Positions 1 through 9,515 of a stretch of 64,000 nt of DNA are shown piece after piece (the first letter of the stretch is position 1; each line of letters opens with the position of its first letter). The position numbers and the translations under genes were made by a program. The notes beneath the pieces are model-generated. The model was not told the origin of the DNA. It worked only from the letters and a program-made list of their open reading frames with translations, and ran no database searches. The DNA lies in contig JADIZB010000005.1 of assembly GCA_016705005.1 (NCBI GenBank), positions 1 to 64,000 of the forward strand, written 5' to 3'. The DNA is from Bacteroidales bacterium (GTDB lineage: Bacteria; Bacteroidota; Bacteroidia; Bacteroidales; Lentimicrobiaceae).

Positions 1-10
1 GATAAGCGAT

Positions 11-2785
11 ATGAAAAAAGTAGCAGCCTTGTTATTTATAATATTTGCTTATTGTGGTGCAGGTGCAAGCGTATGCGCCTGTCTGCCTGAAGGAATCACA
101 TTCTCAACTCAGGAACAGATTGATAATTTTCAGACTGATTATCCGGGATGCACCGTAATTGAAGGGGATGTGCTGATTCATGGCCAGGATATTTCCAATC
201 TGGATGGTCTGAACATGTTAAGCGCTATTGGAGGGGATCTGTTTATCTATATCACCGGCTCACAGCTGAGTATTTATGGTTTGATGAACCTGGCTTCCAT
301 CGGCGGGGACCTGATTGTACAGAACAATTCCCTCAAAAAATTATCCGGCCTTGATAATCTGGTATCTGTTGGAGGCAATGTACTGATTGGCAGTAAAACC
401 ATAGATTCGAACCTGGCACTGACCAGTATTGCCGGGCTAAACAATCTGGCCAGTGTGGGCGGTGATTTTCAGATATCCCTGAATGTTGTCCTGGCAAATC
501 TTAACGGACTGAATAAACTGACATCGGTTGGGGGAGCGCTGAATATCAGCAGGAACCGGAGCCTGTCAGGCATTGACGGTTTACAAAGGTTATCTCAGAT
601 TGGTGAGGATTTGACCATTGAATGGAACCCGGTTCTTGCAAGTCTGAACGGACTCGATTCCCTGTCTTTGGTCGGAGGCGATGTCTGGCTGAAGGACAAC
701 GTCAGCCTTGCCAGCATCGGTTCGTTGCAGCACCTCTCATCGACCGGAGGCAATTTCCTGATCCGGAACACAGCCATCACCAGCCTGAATGGACTACAGG
801 GATTACAGCATATTCCGGGTTACCTGTTTATCGAATCGAACCCGGATATGGCTACGCTCAACGGGCTGAACCATCTTCAATCGGTCGGCGCCGATGTCTG
901 GATCAACAACAACAATTCGCTGATGTTCTCCGAAGGCCTTGAAACGCTGAACGCTGTTGGCGGAACCCTTATGGTTGTCTATAATCCGCTGTTGGGGAGT
1001 TTGTCGGGCTTCAGCGGACTGAATTCAATCAACGGAGATTTATACATCGGTTACAACACTTCACTGACCAGTTTATCGGGATTGGATAATGTAAACCCTG
1101 CCTCGGTGATGAACCTGTCCATCATCGGGAATTCATCCCTGACAATATGCAACATAGCTAACATTTGCGCCTTTCTTGCCAATCCTACCGGCAATATCAC
1201 CATTTTCAACAATGGCAGCGGATGCGATTCGCCTGCTGAACTGGCCGAAGCATGCGGGTTTTCGCTGCCCTGTCCGCCGGCTGGAGCCATTATGTTTCTT
1301 TCACAGGCCGATCTTGACAGTTTTCAGATGACTTATCCTCAATGCAGCCATATTCAGGGTTCTGTCACGATCAGTGGAGCGGACATAACGAATCTGAGCA
1401 GATTAAACCAGCTGACTTCCATCTCTGGCAACCTGGTTATTGGTGATGTAATGTTCGGAGGGAATCCATTGCTGGCCGACCTGGAAGGCTTGCAAAACAT
1501 CGCTGCCATCGGCGGCAGTCTTCGGGTGGAGTCAAATGACCTGTTGCAGGATTTTGGTGGATTACATAACCTGGCTTCCATCAAATCAAGCCTGTATGTG
1601 GGAGATAATCCGTCACTTACCAGCTTTGTCGGGCTAGAGCACTTAACCAACATTCCCGGTGATCTGAATGTGTTTATTAATCCTGCTTTGGAGAGTCTTG
1701 ACGGGCTGGAAAATGTTACAGAAGTCGAATGGTCAATTAGCCTGGTGCAGAATGGGAACCTCAGTGATTTGACCGCGTTGAATAATTTGTCGGTGACAGG
1801 CAAAAATCTTCTGATCACCACTTGTGGTGCACTTACCAGCCTCAGTGGGCTGAACAACCTCGGCGAAGTGGGAGAGGATCTTGAGATATCGGCATGTGCT
1901 GCAATGACCAGTCTGAACGGGTTGGACAGCCTGACTGAAGTGGGTGGACAGGTCAGGATTCAGGATAATTTTGCACTGAAGAATTTAAACGGGCTTTACA
2001 ATCTCGGGGTTATCCGTGATGAATTGCTGCTGACCCGGAACTATCAGATGGATAGCATCACAGCCATTGGTAACCTGAGGATACTTGGCGGCCTCGGCTG
2101 CAGCGAAAACCCCGAGCTGAAATCATTAACCGGGCTTGAGAAAGTGATTGCAACCGGAACCATAAACATTTCAGGCTGCCCTGGTCTATCCGGACTTGAA
2201 GGCCTCGACAATCTGACCACCATCGATGAAGATCTTATCATATCAAACAATGATGGACTGGAAAGAATAACAGAACTCGGCAAAGTAGAACTGGTGTCCG
2301 GGTTGATCCGGCTTAACGGAAATATATTACTGACCACTTTGTCAGGATTGAACAACATACAGCCTGCCTCTGTGACAGAGTTGTATTTGTATGAAAATCC
2401 ATCCTTGTCGGAATGTGAAGTTGCCAGCATTTGTGACTACCTGGGTATAGCCGACAAGTATTATCAGATTTATAGTAATGCTGAAGCCTGCAGCAGCCGT
2501 GAGAAAGTGATGCAGGCCTGTACCATAGGTATACCGGACATTACCCCGGGCGGTACCCTGAGACTCTCACCGAATCCTTCCCCGGGAATTGTTTTTGTTG
2601 AGATATCTGATGTTTCCGGATCTTATGCACTTACCCTCAGCGATGTCAGTGGCCGGCAGGTGTTGGGTAAAACGGTTAACGGGACTTCCGCGACAATAGA
2701 TCTGGGTTATCTGCCGGCAGGCTTGTATTTCCTGACATTGACCGGTAAAACCACCATCAGGACTGGTAAACTGATAAAACTATAG
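11..2785 (+). CDS. T9SS cargo with duplicated LRR/L-domain-like array
   Basis: A 924-aa exported protein. Residues 1-20 form a signal peptide. Most of the chain is a degenerate repeat of about 22-25 residues with the pattern LxGLxxLxxVGGdLxIxxN, as in receptor L-domain or leucine-rich-repeat solenoids of Bacteroidota. The array is present twice: residues about 29-412 and 428-830 each open with a related cap (FSTQEQIDNF and FLSQADLDSF) and close with a Cys-containing cap (ICAFL and ICDYL). Residues about 850-924 are a type A T9SS sorting domain (LSPNPSPG, then a GLYFLTL strand and a basic end). It is therefore inferred to cross the outer membrane by the type IX system and be attached at the surface or released. 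The ligand is unknown. The window begins only 10 bases upstream, so no promoter can be seen. Confidence 0.85.
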   Translation: MKKVAALLFIIFAYCGAGASVCACLPEGITFSTQEQIDNFQTDYPGCTVIEGDVLIHGQDISNLDGLNMLSAIGGDLFIYITGSQLSIYGLMNLASIGGDLIVQNNSLKKLSGLDNLVSVGGNVLIGSKTIDSNLALTSIAGLNNLASVGGDFQISLNVVLANLNGLNKLTSVGGALNISRNRSLSGIDGLQRLSQIGEDLTIEWNPVLASLNGLDSLSLVGGDVWLKDNVSLASIGSLQHLSSTGGNFLIRNTAITSLNGLQGLQHIPGYLFIESNPDMATLNGLNHLQSVGADVWINNNNSLMFSEGLETLNAVGGTLMVVYNPLLGSLSGFSGLNSINGDLYIGYNTSLTSLSGLDNVNPASVMNLSIIGNSSLTICNIANICAFLANPTGNITIFNNGSGCDSPAELAEACGFSLPCPPAGAIMFLSQADLDSFQMTYPQCSHIQGSVTISGADITNLSRLNQLTSISGNLVIGDVMFGGNPLLADLEGLQNIAAIGGSLRVESNDLLQDFGGLHNLASIKSSLYVGDNPSLTSFVGLEHLTNIPGDLNVFINPALESLDGLENVTEVEWSISLVQNGNLSDLTALNNLSVTGKNLLITTCGALTSLSGLNNLGEVGEDLEISACAAMTSLNGLDSLTEVGGQVRIQDNFALKNLNGLYNLGVIRDELLLTRNYQMDSITAIGNLRILGGLGCSENPELKSLTGLEKVIATGTINISGCPGLSGLEGLDNLTTIDEDLIISNNDGLERITELGKVELVSGLIRLNGNILLTTLSGLNNIQPASVTELYLYENPSLSECEVASICDYLGIADKYYQIYSNAEACSSREKVMQACTIGIPDITPGGTLRLSPNPSPGIVFVEISDVSGSYALTLSDVSGRQVLGKTVNGTSATIDLGYLPAGLYFLTLTGKTTIRTGKLIKL

Positions 2786-2817
2786 GGGATCAGTATCAGT
2801 CATTCTGTGAAAGACAA

Positions 2818-2846
2818 TAAAAAAGCCCGGATCACCGGGCTTTTGC
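2818..2846. terminator. Bidirectional intrinsic terminator
   Basis: A perfect 10-bp stem, AAAAGCCCGG (2821-2830) with CCGGGCTTTT (2835-2844), closes a 4-nt ATCA loop. The A run on the left and T run on the right let it stop transcription from both the secreted-protein gene and the convergent hybrid kinase. Confidence 0.85.
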
Positions 2847-2847
2847 T

Positions 2848-4548
2848 TTAATTTACCTTTTTCTTTCCCCATTTGATGAGGACAGACTGAACGTCTTTAA
2901 ACTTGATGGGTTTGGGCAGATAATCAACCATACCGGCGTTCAGGTAGCGTTCACGGTCGCCCGGCATCGCATTGGCGGTGATGGCGATGATTTTCGGCCT
3001 GTCGTGTTCAGGATACTTGTCGCAGATAATCTTGGTAGCTTCCATACCATTCATGACAGGCATCTGGATGTCCATAAGGATAATATCATATTTCTTACGT
3101 TCCAGCATTTCAAGTACCTTGCGTCCGTTCTCAACAGCATCGATCTTGTAACCCATTTTGCTGAGCAGGGTAATTACGAGATCCTGGTTTGTGATGTTGT
3201 CTTCGGCCAGCAATATGCGCATTGGCAGCTTGGCGGAGAGATTCTTGTCAATGTTATGGTCGGCAAGGTTACTGCGCCGGTTACGTGCTTCAGCAATTAC
3301 CCTCAGAACCTCTTCAAAAAGTTCGGCAAGTTTGATGGGTTTAGATAACTGCGCATCAAATACCTCGGCAGGCAGTTTGCTGATCTTGCCAAGCGAGGTG
3401 AGCATAATCATCGGAATGTCACCTTTGAATGGAAGTCCTTTGATGGCCCTGCCAAGTTCAAGACCGTCCATCGATGGCATCTGCATATCAATCACAGCCA
3501 GATCAAATGGTTCGTCGTCTTCTTCAATAATGGCGAGTGCTTCAGGACCTGATTTTGCAGTAATCGGCACCATCCCCCACGATTCGAACTGAAGGGTAAA
3601 GATATGCCTGTTGGTTTCATTGTCATCCACAATAAGTACCCGGCTACTCTTGAGTTCGGGTATCTGTCCGCGGACATAGAGTTTTGTTTTCCCGATGCCG
3701 GAAGTGCGTAAACGGATGGTAAAATAGAAAGTTGAGCCTTTGCCCACTGTGCTTTCGACCCAGATACGGCCTCCCATTAATTCGACAAGGTGTTTGGCGA
3801 TGGCCAGACCAAGACCGGTTCCTCCGTAACGGCGTGTGGTTGAACTGTCGGCCTGGGTAAAGGCTTCGAACAGGATGTCGATCTTATCCCGGGCAATGCC
3901 GATTCCGCTATCCCTGACAGAGAACTGCAGTTCCTGGTAGCCTTCAGTTTCGTTGACCTTGTCGATGGAAATAAAGATTTCACCTTCTTCGGTAAATTTG
4001 ATGGCATTGTTGATCAGGTTGATCAGGACCTGGCGGAGTCGGGTGATGTCGCCGATAAGGAAAGGAGAAACATCGGGCTGAATGAGATACAGCAGGTCGA
4101 GTCCCTTTTCAATGGCTTTCTGGGCAAATATGTCGAGCGCATCCTCAATGCAGTTTCGGAGCTCAAAAGGTGCCTCCTCAAGGGTCATTTTACCGGATTC
4201 GATCTTTGAAAAATCAAGAATGTCGTTGATGATGGTCATCAGGTTATCGGCGCTTAACCGAAGAGTCTCCACGTAGTTTTTCTGCTCTACGGTAAGGTTG
4301 GTATCAAGCAAAAGGCTGGTCATCCCGATCACCCCATTCATAGGGGTTCTGATCTCATGGCTCATCATGGCAAGGAAATCAGATTTCATCCGGTTCTCCT
4401 TCTCTGCATCGTCTTTAGCGCGAATCAGCTCTTCTTCCTGTTGTTTCAGGTAGTTTAATCGGGTTACCGTATCCTTAAGAGCCTGATTTTCATTAATAAG
4501 TTGCTGCAATGATTTCCCGGATTCATCCTGTGAAAGCTTGTTTTCCAT
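2848..4548 (-). CDS. Soluble hybrid histidine kinase with two receiver domains
   Basis: 566 aa with no signal peptide or membrane segment, so a cytosolic sensor. Residues 1-55 look like a coiled coil. The HisKA box is MSHEIRTPMNG with phospho-acceptor H64. The HATPase domain (about 165-285) has the N box LINLINNAIKF, the G1 box DSGIGI and the G2 box GTGLGLAIA. Two CheY-like receivers follow: about 302-420 with D354 (VIDMQMP), and 443-562 with acidic pair E449/D450, D493 (LMDIQMP) and K546. There is no recognisable input domain, so the signal must come through the N-terminal coil or a partner. No cognate Hpt is adjacent, but a stand-alone Hpt lies at 34050-34424. It shares a bidirectional terminator with the gene to its left. 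Confidence 0.9.
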   Translation of the reverse strand: MENKLSQDESGKSLQQLINENQALKDTVTRLNYLKQQEEELIRAKDDAEKENRMKSDFLAMMSHEIRTPMNGVIGMTSLLLDTNLTVEQKNYVETLRLSADNLMTIINDILDFSKIESGKMTLEEAPFELRNCIEDALDIFAQKAIEKGLDLLYLIQPDVSPFLIGDITRLRQVLINLINNAIKFTEEGEIFISIDKVNETEGYQELQFSVRDSGIGIARDKIDILFEAFTQADSSTTRRYGGTGLGLAIAKHLVELMGGRIWVESTVGKGSTFYFTIRLRTSGIGKTKLYVRGQIPELKSSRVLIVDDNETNRHIFTLQFESWGMVPITAKSGPEALAIIEEDDEPFDLAVIDMQMPSMDGLELGRAIKGLPFKGDIPMIMLTSLGKISKLPAEVFDAQLSKPIKLAELFEEVLRVIAEARNRRSNLADHNIDKNLSAKLPMRILLAEDNITNQDLVITLLSKMGYKIDAVENGRKVLEMLERKKYDIILMDIQMPVMNGMEATKIICDKYPEHDRPKIIAITANAMPGDRERYLNAGMVDYLPKPIKFKDVQSVLIKWGKKKVN

Positions 4549-4782
4549 AGATATAGATTGTAATAAGCCAGACTTATTGCCTTCTTTACGGCGGGCTTAA
4601 GAAAGTACTAAATTAGTAAAAAAATCATTTTACACTTAAAAGTGATCCACAATATTTCTTAAAAGGTCATATTGCATTTAAGGTTTATATCATTTTTCAA
4701 TAAATGTAACATAGCGGATATGAATATTCACGCAATATTCCGGACTGAGAAACGACAAGTTCAGGAGATTGGAGACCAGTGG

Positions 4783-5472
4783 CTAATTCGGGCCAGTCAG
4801 ATCGTCGAGTAGCCTGAAAAGTACTATACGGCCCTGATCAGCCAGGTTAATCCTTGAAAGGATCGATTCCCTGCTTTGTTTCCAAGGTGAAGAAGCCTCT
4901 TTTTCCCATGAGTTGCGGAGTAAACCACCGATAATGTCAGGGTTCATTTCAGGATGGAACTGGAGGGCCAGGGTGTTGTTGCCAAAAGTAAAAGCCTGGT
5001 TTTTAATATTTTCTGAAGTCGCTACCAGGCAGGCTCCATCAGGAAGGTCAAAGGTGTCGCCATGCCACTGAAATGCATCCATTGGCTCCGGTAATAGCGA
5101 AATACCCTCTGAATCATGCTGCACAGGAATCACCCGGTGGAATCCGATTTCAGGATGGATGTTTTTATACACCCTGGCACCCAGGGCCGATGCAATCAAT
5201 TGCGCTCCCAGGCAGATGCCGACCACTTTCCTGCCGCTTTCAACGGCCTCCCTGATCAATTGTTTCTCGGTTACCAGCCAGGGGTATTCGGCTTCCTGAT
5301 AGGCGCCCATCATCCCACCCATGATGATGAGCAGGTCAAATTCAGGCAAACCGGTAAGCACATGATCCTCATCCCAGTAATGGTAAACATAGGAATGGCC
5401 CCGCTCATCCGCCCATTGTTCGGCGTGGCCGGCAGGTTCATTGAAAATGTGTTTGAAAATCAGGATATGCAT
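4783..5472 (-). CDS. Class I glutamine amidotransferase-like protein
   Basis: 229 aa, cytosolic. The GATase1 catalytic triad is visible: nucleophile C87 in VGICLGAQ, then H173 and E175 in LALQFHPEM. The oxyanion region MGGMMGAYQ (about 51-59) is typical of the GMP-synthase-like amidotransferase family (COG0518), whose members are free-standing and hydrolyse glutamine or gamma-glutamyl compounds. No synthase domain is fused or adjacent, so the acceptor is unknown. The 234-bp upstream gap carries a dispersed-repeat fragment at 5551-5573. It could equally be a gamma-glutamyl hydrolase; the family is sure, the substrate is not. Confidence 0.8.
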   Translation of the reverse strand: MHILIFKHIFNEPAGHAEQWADERGHSYVYHYWDEDHVLTGLPEFDLLIIMGGMMGAYQEAEYPWLVTEKQLIREAVESGRKVVGICLGAQLIASALGARVYKNIHPEIGFHRVIPVQHDSEGISLLPEPMDAFQWHGDTFDLPDGACLVATSENIKNQAFTFGNNTLALQFHPEMNPDIIGGLLRNSWEKEASSPWKQSRESILSRINLADQGRIVLFRLLDDLTGPN

Positions 5473-5550
5473 GTAACAGGTTATTACTGATTAATGTGTT
5501 GTGCGGTAACAAACATAACATACTGATAGCGTGGATAAAGTCAATGTCTG

Positions 5551-5573
5551 TTTCGACTTCGCTCAACATGACA
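5551..5573 (-). repeat. Dispersed repeat fragment (TGAGCGAAGTCGAAA)
   Basis: Read on the minus strand this begins TGTCATGTTGAGCGAAGTCG. It resembles TCAGGCTGAGCGGAGTCGAA at 57283-57302 inside the inverted-repeat element. Such GAGCGnAGTCGAA strings are familiar from intergenic repeats of Bacteroidota. Here it sits in the gap between two minus-strand genes. Confidence 0.5.
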
Positions 5574-5706
5574 TTAACTTCAATAATACTTATTATCAGT
5601 GATTTAGAGATTTAAACGCAAAACACATTATTGATTAATTATAATTCCGGTGATTTGGAAATATGATTCCACTATTATTCAATAATCATTGATCGGGGTC
5701 TTTGAC

Positions 5707-8535
5707 TTAAATGCTTTTCAGTTTCTCAAGGAGATATTTACCGGTATAGGAGTCTTTCTGCAAGGCAAGGTTTTCAGGGGTGCCTTCAAACAGAACGAGT
5801 CCGCCGTCATTTCCACCTTCAGGACCCAGATCGATGACCCAGTCGGCACACTTGATCACATCCATATTGTGTTCGATCACAATCACACTGTGCCCTTTGG
5901 CAATCAAGGCATTAAACGAAGTCAGTAACTTGTTGATGTCGTGGAAATGCAGGCCGGTGGTCGGTTCATCAAAAACAAAGAGGGTAGGTTTTTCGGCGGT
6001 TCCCTTGATCAGAAAACTTGCGAGTTTGATGCGCTGTGCTTCACCACCACTCAGGGTATCGGACGATTGTCCCATGCGCAGATATCCGAGGCCTGTATCG
6101 GCCAGGGGCTGCAGCTTGGCAGCTATCCGGCTTTCGATGTTGCTGCCCTTGGCATTTACCCCGAAAAACTCAATGGCCTGGTCAATCGTCAGATCGAGGA
6201 TATCTGAGATGCTCTTCCCTGAATAGGTAACATCCAGCACTTCATCCTTAAACCGTTTCCCTTTGCAGCTTTCACAGGTCAGGTGGATATCGGCCATAAA
6301 CTGCATGCCGATCTGAACAACGCCTTCTCCTTCACATTCCTCACAGCGACCTCCCTCAACATTAAAAGAGAAGTATCCGGGTTTGTAGCCTCTTGTTTTT
6401 GCAAGTTGCTGATCGGCAAACAGCGCCCTGATGTCATCATAGGCTTTCACATAGGTGGCAGGGTTCGATCGGGTTGATCTGCCTATGGGGTTCTGATCAA
6501 CCATCTCAATTTCCGATATGCGAATAAAGTCCCCTGACAGCTTGTCGTATTTTCCGGTCCGTTCACCGTAACCGCCATAAATCTTTTTCAGGGTAGGGTA
6601 GAGGACCCTTTTTACAAGGGAGGTTTTGCCCGATCCGCTCACACCGGTCACTGCGACCAGAATGTTGAGGGGAAACTTAACATTGATCCCTTTCAGGTTA
6701 TTCTCCCTGACGCCCGAAAGCTCAATGGCATCCCTCCATTTTCTTCTGACCTTTGGTACTTCGATTTTTAATTTTCCGGTTAAATATCCGGCTGTCAGGC
6801 TTTCGCCGGCTTCTACCAGCTGTCCGAAGTTGCCTTCGAACATGATTTCACCCCCGTTTTCACCCGCCTGGGGGCCAATGTCGATCAGATGGTCGGCGGC
6901 CCGCATGATTTCTTCGTCGTGTTCGACAACAATTACTGAATTGCCCAGGTTCCTGAGTTTCTCAAGCACGCCGATCAGCCGGTGGGTATCGCGCGGGTGA
7001 AGCCCGATGCTGGGCTCATCGAGAATATACATGGAACCGACAAGGCTGCTTCCCAGCGATGTTGCCAGGTTGATGCGCTGCGATTCGCCCCCTGAAAGAG
7101 ACGATGAAAGCCTGTTGAGGGTGAGGTATCCCAGGCCGACTTCATTGAGGAACTGCAAACGGTTGGTGATTTCGACAATCAGCCGTTTTGCCACGGCCAG
7201 ATCATGTTCGCCAAGATTCAGATGGTTGAAAAATTCAAGTGCTTCCCCCACAGGTTTCAGCACCAGCTCGCTGATTGACAGGCCGCCGATCTTTACATAG
7301 CTGGCATCACTTCTGAGCCTGGTGCCCTGACAATCGGGGCAGATGGTTTTTCCCCGGTAACGCGATAACATGACCCGGTATTGGATTTTATAGGTTTGTT
7401 CCTCAACAAATTTGAAGAATGCCTTGAGACCTCCGAAATATTTGTTGCCTGACCAGACCAGTTTCTTCTGTTCATCGGTGAGTTCGTACCATGGCTTATG
7501 AACAGGGAATCCGAATTTGTAAGCACTGTTGATCAGTTCGTCGCGCCATTCGCTGAGTTTTTCGCCTTTCCAGCATGCGATGGCATCTTCATAAACAGAC
7601 AGGCTTTTGTTGGGGATAACCAGGTCTTCATCAATGCCAATGATACTTCCGAAACCTTCGCATGTTTTACAGGCCCCGTAAGGGTTATTGAAGGTAAACA
7701 GGTTTACGGAGGGTTCTTCGAAGGTGATGCCATCCGCCTCGAAACGGTTAGAGAATATATGTCTTTCTTTCCCGGAAGCGTTTTCGGTTTCACAAATGCA
7801 CTCCCCCTCACCTTCATAAAAGGCGGTCTGAACAGAATCGGCCAGCCTTGAGAGCAGGTCCTCATCATCGTGCCTGATCGAAACACGATCAACCACCAGG
7901 TGATATCCGGCATTTTCATCGGCAGGGCTTTTCAACAGGTCATCAATCCTGAAGACTTCGCCGTTTTGCATCACCCGGCTGAATCCCTGCTGCATCAGGA
8001 TGGTAAGCTGCGATTGGAGGGAACGGTGATGCTTGAGGATCAATCTGCACAGAATGGTGGCTTTGGTATCTTCTTCAAGGGAGAACAGGAAATCACAGAC
8101 ATCGGTAACGCTGTCGCGACGGACAGGATTGCCTGAAACGGGGGAAAACGTCTTTCCGATGCGGGCAAACAGCAGTTTGATGTACTCATAGATCTCGGTA
8201 GAAGTTCCCACTGTTGACCTTGGATTTCTTGAATTAACCTTCTGTTCGATAGCTATTGCAGGCGATATCCCTTTAATATATTCTACCTCGGGTTTGCTCA
8301 TACGACCCAGAAACTGCCGTGCATAAGCGCTCAGGCTTTCAACATAACGCCGCTGACCTTCGGCATACAGGGTGTCGAAAGCAAGCGATGATTTGCCGGA
8401 ACCGGAGAGTCCTGTAATTACAACAAACCTGTTCCGCGGAATGGCAAGGGATATATTCTTGAGATTGTGAACCCTGGCCCCTTTTATAAGGATGGAATTC
8501 TGAGGGTCAGGAGTTACTTTTGAGTCGATATTCAT
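5707..8535 (-). CDS. uvrA: UvrABC excinuclease subunit A
   Basis: About 942 aa, the usual UvrA length. It recognises damaged DNA and loads UvrB in nucleotide excision repair. There are two ABC-type ATPase modules, with Walker A motifs GLSGSGKSS near residue 42 and GVSGSGKTS near 640 and signature motifs LSGGESQRINLA and LSGGEAQRIKLA. Zinc-binding CxxC pairs (CKTC, CPDC, CEEC, CESC) mark the insertion and zinc-finger modules. I place the start at the ATG at 8535 (MNIDSKV). The longer frame begins with GTG, and a TAATTTTG -7 element (8560-8567) lies between the two. The gene is divergent from the sigma factor. A second uvrA elsewhere cannot be excluded. Confidence 0.97.
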   Translation of the reverse strand: MNIDSKVTPDPQNSILIKGARVHNLKNISLAIPRNRFVVITGLSGSGKSSLAFDTLYAEGQRRYVESLSAYARQFLGRMSKPEVEYIKGISPAIAIEQKVNSRNPRSTVGTSTEIYEYIKLLFARIGKTFSPVSGNPVRRDSVTDVCDFLFSLEEDTKATILCRLILKHHRSLQSQLTILMQQGFSRVMQNGEVFRIDDLLKSPADENAGYHLVVDRVSIRHDDEDLLSRLADSVQTAFYEGEGECICETENASGKERHIFSNRFEADGITFEEPSVNLFTFNNPYGACKTCEGFGSIIGIDEDLVIPNKSLSVYEDAIACWKGEKLSEWRDELINSAYKFGFPVHKPWYELTDEQKKLVWSGNKYFGGLKAFFKFVEEQTYKIQYRVMLSRYRGKTICPDCQGTRLRSDASYVKIGGLSISELVLKPVGEALEFFNHLNLGEHDLAVAKRLIVEITNRLQFLNEVGLGYLTLNRLSSSLSGGESQRINLATSLGSSLVGSMYILDEPSIGLHPRDTHRLIGVLEKLRNLGNSVIVVEHDEEIMRAADHLIDIGPQAGENGGEIMFEGNFGQLVEAGESLTAGYLTGKLKIEVPKVRRKWRDAIELSGVRENNLKGINVKFPLNILVAVTGVSGSGKTSLVKRVLYPTLKKIYGGYGERTGKYDKLSGDFIRISEIEMVDQNPIGRSTRSNPATYVKAYDDIRALFADQQLAKTRGYKPGYFSFNVEGGRCEECEGEGVVQIGMQFMADIHLTCESCKGKRFKDEVLDVTYSGKSISDILDLTIDQAIEFFGVNAKGSNIESRIAAKLQPLADTGLGYLRMGQSSDTLSGGEAQRIKLASFLIKGTAEKPTLFVFDEPTTGLHFHDINKLLTSFNALIAKGHSVIVIEHNMDVIKCADWVIDLGPEGGNDGGLVLFEGTPENLALQKDSYTGKYLLEKLKSI

Positions 8536-8559
8536 ATTAATAATTGCAGTTCGCGGATG

Positions 8560-8567
8560 CAAAATTA
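8560..8567 (-). promoter_or_regulatory. Candidate uvrA promoter -7 element
   Basis: TAATTTTG on the minus strand fits TAnnTTTG and lies 25 bp from the ATG at 8535, which supports that start. No good TTTG -33 box is seen. Confidence 0.45.
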
Positions 8568-8586
8568 ATTTTTTTTCACGCAGCAC

Positions 8587-8618
8587 TTGCTTTTGTGTTT
8601 TGAATTACCGTATATTTG
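8587..8618 (+). promoter_or_regulatory. Promoter of the sigma-factor gene
   Basis: TTG (8587-8589), a 21-nt spacer, then TATATTTG (8611-8618) match the Bacteroidota housekeeping promoter. Transcription would start near 8625 and give a leader of about 120 nt before the ATG at 8745. Confidence 0.65.
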
Positions 8619-8744
8619 TTCCCAATCAAGGCTGAAAGCCCTGATTTCTTTGTAAACTGTTCACATTTTATTGTAAAACCAACGCATAGGAGGCACTTAT
8701 CGGATAAATATCTACGCTTTTAATTACTAACAAAAGGAGGCACT

Positions 8745-9332
8745 ATGCATGCCCAGTCAGTTAGCGATCAGGAGCTAATCAACAGGTATTTAGACGGTAA
8801 AGAAATTTGCCTTGAACAGTTGATCCATCGCCACAAGAACAAGGTATTTTCTTATATCCTTATGGTTGTTAAGGATAAGCAACATGCCGATGATATTTTT
8901 CAGGATACCTTTATTAAGGTCATCCATACCCTGCGGTCCGGCACCTATAAGGAAGAAGGAAAATTCATCCAATGGGTTATGCGCATAGCCCATAATCTGG
9001 TTATTGACCATTTTCGGAAATCGAGGCGGATACCTTTTGTCGATAGTCCGAACGATGAGTTCAACATCTTTGATAACCTGCGCATCTACGATGAATCGGC
9101 CGAGGACCGAATCATCAGTGAGCAGATCCATCGTGATGTCAGGGCGCTCATCGACTTTTTACCGCCAGAGCAGCGCGAAGTGCTGGTGATGCGCCATTAT
9201 TCGGATATGAGTTTTAAAGAAATCGCTGAGCAGACCGATGTAAGCATCAACACTGCGCTTGGCAGAATGCGCTATGCACTGATCAACCTCAGAAAACTCA
9301 TTGAACAGAAAGAAATAACCCTCTCTGCCTGA
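8745..9332 (+). CDS. ECF-type sigma-70 family RNA polymerase sigma factor
   Basis: 195 aa. Region 2 (about 10-85) includes DDIFQDTFIKVI, the core-binding and -10-recognition helix. Region 4 (about 130-185) holds LPPEQREVLVMRHYSDMSFKEIAE and a helix-turn-helix ending TALGRMRYAL. It is therefore a group 4 sigma factor that redirects RNA polymerase. No anti-sigma gene follows; downstream is only a 67-aa ORF beyond a terminator. The start has an unusually strong Shine-Dalgarno for this phylum, AAAGGAGG 4 nt before the ATG. The same 10-mer AGGAGGCACT also occurs 47 nt upstream (8688-8697) in the long leader. Its regulon cannot be read from here. Confidence 0.9.
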   Translation: MHAQSVSDQELINRYLDGKEICLEQLIHRHKNKVFSYILMVVKDKQHADDIFQDTFIKVIHTLRSGTYKEEGKFIQWVMRIAHNLVIDHFRKSRRIPFVDSPNDEFNIFDNLRIYDESAEDRIISEQIHRDVRALIDFLPPEQREVLVMRHYSDMSFKEIAEQTDVSINTALGRMRYALINLRKLIEQKEITLSA

Positions 9333-9354
9333 AAAATAATTCTGTTTTCATGTT

Positions 9355-9391
9355 AACTACGGGAAGCCATTGGCTATCCGTAGTTTTTTTT
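9355..9391 (+). terminator. Intrinsic terminator after the sigma-factor gene
   Basis: AACTACGG (9355-9362) pairs with CCGTAGTT (9378-9385) around an inner AGCCATTGGCT hairpin, followed by eight Ts. It separates the sigma factor from the next small gene. Confidence 0.85.
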
Positions 9392-9515
9392 GTGGAACAT
9401 CAGGATTGATAAGAAACTGTCTACAAAAGAAAATTATTTTCGGTTTCAGATAATAAAGGCCCAAAAGCTGTCGTTTATAGATCGTAACTTAATCAAGAAG
9501 GATCCAACAAAGCCT

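Noticed and set aside
3004..3592. Plus-strand ORFs of 114 and 144 codons opposite the hybrid kinase
   Set aside because: They are antisense shadows of the receiver domains; the kinase frame is certain and the shadow translations have no family features.
5707..8535. Many 60-148-codon ORFs opposite uvrA
   Set aside because: The long high-quality uvrA frame leaves open antisense frames; none has independent support.
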